In this document: positions 60,808-64,000 of the stretch, piece by piece
Layout: every line of letters begins with the position of its first letter
Position numbering within the stretch: the first letter of the stretch is position 1
Assembly (NCBI GenBank): GCA_017525915.1
Contig: JAFXSC010000011.1
Span: forward strand, 1-64,000
Direction of reading: 5' to 3'
Length of the DNA stretch: 64,000 bases
Source of the DNA: Ruminococcus sp.
Lineage (GTDB): Bacteria > Bacillota > Clostridia > Oscillospirales > Ruminococcaceae
Notes under the pieces: generated by a model
Databases searched by the model: none
Seen by the model: the letters and a program-made list of their open reading frames with translations, nothing else
What the model was told of the DNA's origin: nothing
Position numbers and translations under genes: made by a program

Positions 60808-63720
60808 ATGAAACTATTAAGGAAGATAATGCCGTCAGTGCTTGCGTTCATTACAGGTGTAAGTGCTGTACCCTTTACGGCAGATGCGGTCGACTATGAT
60901 AAAGTGCAGTCCGCTGACCTTGAACAGTATGCCGACAGTTACGGAGAAGTGATAAGCGGTTTGGACTATAACATTATGGTCAGGCTGAGCGGCAAGTATA
61001 TCACTGCTGGTACGGACGGCAATGTCATTCAGTGGGAGGACAATGGCTCTGACGCACAGCTCTGGCATATCACGTCAAACGGTGACGGCACTTGCAGCAT
61101 CGTTTCTGCCGGTGAAGGCCTTTCGCTCACCGTTGAGAATGAAAATGCTGAAAACGGCAATAACATTTACCTCTCTGAGTACACCGGAAGTCCGGCGCAG
61201 AGATTCATACTTCACAGGACTGACGATGCTTACTGGATAACTGCTGATTGTTCGGGGCATACAGCACTCGATGTCTATGATATAAGCTATGACAACGGCG
61301 CAAATATAGACCAGTGGGATTACTGGGGCGGTGAGGGACAGAAGTTCTATATCCGTCCGGCAGGCGGCGCATACAAGCTCATTCGCGGTGATATCAACTG
61401 CGACGGCAGAGTAAACGTATTCGACAAGATACTCGTTGCACGGTGCATGGGGAAAGCTGCCGATGATCCGAAAACTATCCGCGCTGATATCGACGGAAAC
61501 GGCTTCTGTGACGCGAATGACCTTGCCCTGATAAATGACTTTCTTCTCGGCAGAGATCCGGATATCGAGCCTTATGCGGAGCTGTCCGCAGACAAACCCG
61601 ATGTAGCTTACCTTTTCGCTTATTTTCTTGGAAATGCTCCTGCTGAAGAACAGCTATCCTATGCGGTCAGCCTTGACGGCAAGAATTTCCGCGCACTGAA
61701 CGGCGGAAGGACAGTATGGAAGTCCGGACAGGGTACTGAGTGCATACGCGATCCGTACATCTTCAAAGGTGAGGACGGGCTCTATCATCTTCTTGCGACG
61801 GATATGAAGTCCTCGCTCGGCTGGAACAGCAACCGCAACCTCATAACCGCAAATTCCACGGACCTTGTTCACTGGTTTGATGATACCATAATCGAGATAG
61901 CAAACAAGTACCCGAATATGATGGGCTGTGACCGTGCATGGGCTCCGCAGGCTATCTACGCCCCCGAAAAGCAGTCGTACATGATATATTTTGCAGCGAG
62001 AGTACCCGGCACTGACGACAGGACAATAATGTACTATGCTTACAGCAGTGACCTTAAAAAGCTCGACACTGCTCCCACACTCCTGTTCGCTCCTCAGAAC
62101 GGCAATGATGCTATCGACTCCGATATCATCTTCCGGAACGGCACTTACTATATGTACTACAAGAACGAGACCAACAAGCGCATTTATCTTGCAGAATCGG
62201 AGCACGCGAGCGGTCCCTACCGCGAGATAAAGCAGGTCTCAGAGGGAAATATCGGTGTTGAGGGGCCTAACATCTATAATGTTATCGGTACAGACGAATG
62301 GCTGATGATGTCCGATGCCTACGGAAACGGCTATTATGTTATGCAGTCTACCACTGACCTTGAGAATTTCACTACTGTTGACAGGAGCGCTTACAGCTTT
62401 GATTTCACTCCACGTCACGGCTATGTTATCCCAATAAATGCCGACCAGTACAATGCTCTTGTGAGCGCGTATCCTTCCTCCGGCATCAACGCGATAAACA
62501 CCGGTACCAAACCTGTGACAGTCGGTGTGAAGGCAGGGGATACTCTTGAACTTCCTGGCAGCGTTACGGCAGTTTACAGCGACGGAAGCAAGGGCGATTT
62601 TCCGGTAAGGTGGGAGCCAAGCGATATTTCAGCAGTGAATACTTCAGTTCCCGGAACGTATAAGGTCAGGGGCAGGACTGCTTCAAGTGCTGAAAGGTAC
62701 GCTGACCCGTTCATAAAAGAACGTGCCGATCCTTATGTCATAAAAGGTGAGGACGGCTGGTACTATTTCACAGCCTCGTATCCGGCTTACGGCAGCGTTG
62801 ACAAAGGCTACGACCGTATAATCCTCCGCAGAAGCAGGACCGTTGCAGGGCTTGCCGATGCGGAGGAGATCACAATTTGGAAGGCGCATCCGGATGGGAT
62901 TATGTCAAAGCATATCTGGGCTCCGGAAATGCACTTCATAGGCGGAAAATGGTACATATACTTTGCGGCAGGCGCCTCCGGGAATGTCTGGGCGATACGT
63001 CCGTATGTCCTTGTGTGCGACGGTGACCCCTATACAGGAAACTGGACCGAGCTCGGACAGATGCAGGCTTCGGCAGGCGATACAGAGTCCTTTGCAGGAT
63101 TCTCGCTGGATATGACTTACTTTGAGAACAACGGCAGGCACTATGTGGTGTGGGCTGAGATAAAGGGCGATTCTTCGCTGTTTATGGCTGAAATAGATCC
63201 CGAAGTTCCGAACCGCCTTGTCAGCAGGCCGATACTCCTGACCAAGCCGGAGTATAAGTGGGAGATGGTCAACAACCGCGTGAATGAAGGCGCGGCAGTG
63301 CTTGTTACTGACAAAAAAGTCTATGTGTTTTTCTCGGCATCAGGTACTGGTTCGGAGTATTGTGTCGGACGTCTTGAGGCTGACCGGACTGCCGATCTTT
63401 TGGATGTATCAAGCTGGAAGAAGCTAAGTGAGCCAGTGCTTGAGACAGCAGACCTTGAAGGCGTGTCTGGTCCGGGACACAACAGCTTTGTTGTTGATGA
63501 GAACGGCTGTTTGCTCATTGTTTACCATGCGCGTCCGGAATCACATTCCTCAGGAAAATGCGAAACTTACAGCAAAGATCCGCTCTATGACCCTTGCAGG
63601 CATACGCGCATAAAGCAGGTGCTTTTTGCGCCGGACGGCACTCCTGTGATAGATGTTGACCCGAAAAATGAGATACTTCCGCAGTATCGCGATGTGACCG
63701 CGACTGTTTATGTATATTGA
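60808..63720 (+). CDS. Secreted protein with two GH43 domains, a ricin-type lectin and an internal dockerin
   Basis: 970 aa. Order: signal peptide (1-28); ricin-B-type carbohydrate-binding module (about 55-190, with repeated W/Q motifs); type I dockerin (about 197-253, GDINCDGRVNVFDKI and ADIDGNGFCDANDL); first GH43-like beta-propeller (about 265-570, IRDPYIFKGEDGLYHLLATD); bacterial Ig-like domain (about 572-640); second GH43-like propeller (about 645-965, ERADPYVIKGEDGWYYFTAS). Likely acts on arabinose or xylose side chains of plant hemicellulose. The dockerin in the middle, rather than at an end, is unusual. Confidence 0.93.
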   Translation: MKLLRKIMPSVLAFITGVSAVPFTADAVDYDKVQSADLEQYADSYGEVISGLDYNIMVRLSGKYITAGTDGNVIQWEDNGSDAQLWHITSNGDGTCSIVSAGEGLSLTVENENAENGNNIYLSEYTGSPAQRFILHRTDDAYWITADCSGHTALDVYDISYDNGANIDQWDYWGGEGQKFYIRPAGGAYKLIRGDINCDGRVNVFDKILVARCMGKAADDPKTIRADIDGNGFCDANDLALINDFLLGRDPDIEPYAELSADKPDVAYLFAYFLGNAPAEEQLSYAVSLDGKNFRALNGGRTVWKSGQGTECIRDPYIFKGEDGLYHLLATDMKSSLGWNSNRNLITANSTDLVHWFDDTIIEIANKYPNMMGCDRAWAPQAIYAPEKQSYMIYFAARVPGTDDRTIMYYAYSSDLKKLDTAPTLLFAPQNGNDAIDSDIIFRNGTYYMYYKNETNKRIYLAESEHASGPYREIKQVSEGNIGVEGPNIYNVIGTDEWLMMSDAYGNGYYVMQSTTDLENFTTVDRSAYSFDFTPRHGYVIPINADQYNALVSAYPSSGINAINTGTKPVTVGVKAGDTLELPGSVTAVYSDGSKGDFPVRWEPSDISAVNTSVPGTYKVRGRTASSAERYADPFIKERADPYVIKGEDGWYYFTASYPAYGSVDKGYDRIILRRSRTVAGLADAEEITIWKAHPDGIMSKHIWAPEMHFIGGKWYIYFAAGASGNVWAIRPYVLVCDGDPYTGNWTELGQMQASAGDTESFAGFSLDMTYFENNGRHYVVWAEIKGDSSLFMAEIDPEVPNRLVSRPILLTKPEYKWEMVNNRVNEGAAVLVTDKKVYVFFSASGTGSEYCVGRLEADRTADLLDVSSWKKLSEPVLETADLEGVSGPGHNSFVVDENGCLLIVYHARPESHSSGKCETYSKDPLYDPCRHTRIKQVLFAPDGTPVIDVDPKNEILPQYRDVTATVYVY

Positions 63721-63760
63721 AAAATCGCACGGATCCTCCGTAAGTTCTTGAGGAGCTGAT

Positions 63761-64000
63761 ATGGAAAAGAAGCAGAAAAAGAATAAGCCGATGTTCATTA
63801 TCGGCGTGATAATGATAGTGCTGGGAGTCGGTATCTTGTCGTTCTACGGCTACCGGAAGATAAGCAGAGAGCTTTATCTTCGCAGGCTGCTGAGAGATAA
63901 TATCAACTTTGAGATACCGCGGCTCGGTATAAAGGTCCCTGTACTTGAAGGGACCGATTCAAAGTCACTGCAGGTCTCGGCAGGCCACTTCAAGGGCACA
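63761..64000 (+). CDS. Class D sortase, N-terminal part
   Basis: 80 codons visible; the gene runs past the window. A basic start (MEKKQKKNKP), one membrane anchor (about 11-32), then IPRLGIKVPVLEGTD and SLQVSAGHFKGT, typical of the sortase fold before the TLxTC active site. ATG 63761 follows GAGGAG. Probably anchors surface proteins, possibly scaffoldins. Confidence 0.85.
   Translation, partial: MEKKQKKNKPMFIIGVIMIVLGVGILSFYGYRKISRELYLRRLLRDNINFEIPRLGIKVPVLEGTDSKSLQVSAGHFKGT

Noticed and set aside
1-64000. CRISPR arrays, rRNA or tRNA genes
   Set aside because: I found no regularly spaced repeats of CRISPR type and no recognisable rRNA or tRNA sequence by eye; a tRNA scan was not possible.

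Overview
The window looks like chromosome from a fibre-degrading gut or rumen Firmicute, most likely a Ruminococcus-type member of the Oscillospiraceae. The evidence is strong AGGAGG ribosome sites, a moderate A+T bias, and two secreted proteins at the right end that carry type I dockerin modules (a subtilisin-like protease and a two-domain GH43 protein), followed by a class D sortase. Mobile-element debris at the left (large serine recombinase, DUF4366/DUF4315-type conjugative-element genes, an IS256-family insertion) and near 43 kb (IS21-like terminal repeats, a structured RNA resembling an orphan HEARO/omega RNA) brackets a large accessory island.

The island (about 5.4-42.9 kb) is the centre of interest. 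It encodes two RNA-repair systems: bacterial Hen1 plus Pnkp (9.2-13.1 kb) and RtcB (34.3 kb). Around them are an AAA+ ATPase, a HAD phosphatase, two SLOG-fold proteins, a NADAR-type protein linked to ADP-ribosylation reversal, a Fic/Doc protein, an AddA/AddB-like helicase-nuclease pair, two further PD-(D/E)XK-type proteins, an AAA/VWA-metallopeptidase pair and an AbiE toxin-antitoxin pair. Two dual-specificity-type phosphatases (CX5R intact) are joined by two relatives that appear to have lost the catalytic cysteine.

Twelve promoters between 5.4 and 38.5 kb share one architecture: a TGTACA-like box, exactly 10 nt, a TATAAT-like -10, then in most sites 5 nt and CAGAAA, with no -35 hexamer. Four of the loci are divergent promoter pairs in which the two 9-bp boxes face each other across exactly 4 bp. 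Three one-way promoters keep a second, degenerate box at the same 12-bp offset. The geometry (9-mer, N8, TANNNT) matches the promoters of the mycobacterial PafBC WYL-domain activators as I remember them. A WYL-domain regulator gene (29.2 kb) lies inside an operon that carries the motif, so I propose a WYL-controlled nucleic-acid-damage regulon. That control is inferred, not shown.

From 43.5 to 49.5 kb a partner-switching module (GHKL-like protein, PAS/HD-GYP protein, STAS antagonist, RsbW-like kinase, SpoIIE-type phosphatase) follows a long structured leader, with a DUF2130 coiled-coil protein at its end. From 49.7 to 56.1 kb come housekeeping-like genes: endonuclease V, histidine phosphatase, DUF89, PgeF, low-molecular-weight phosphatase, GNAT, nitroreductase. 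A U32-like gene and crcB each carry an apparent one-base frameshift, and an alpha/beta hydrolase is truncated. The last 7.5 kb holds the secreted dockerin proteins and the partial sortase.
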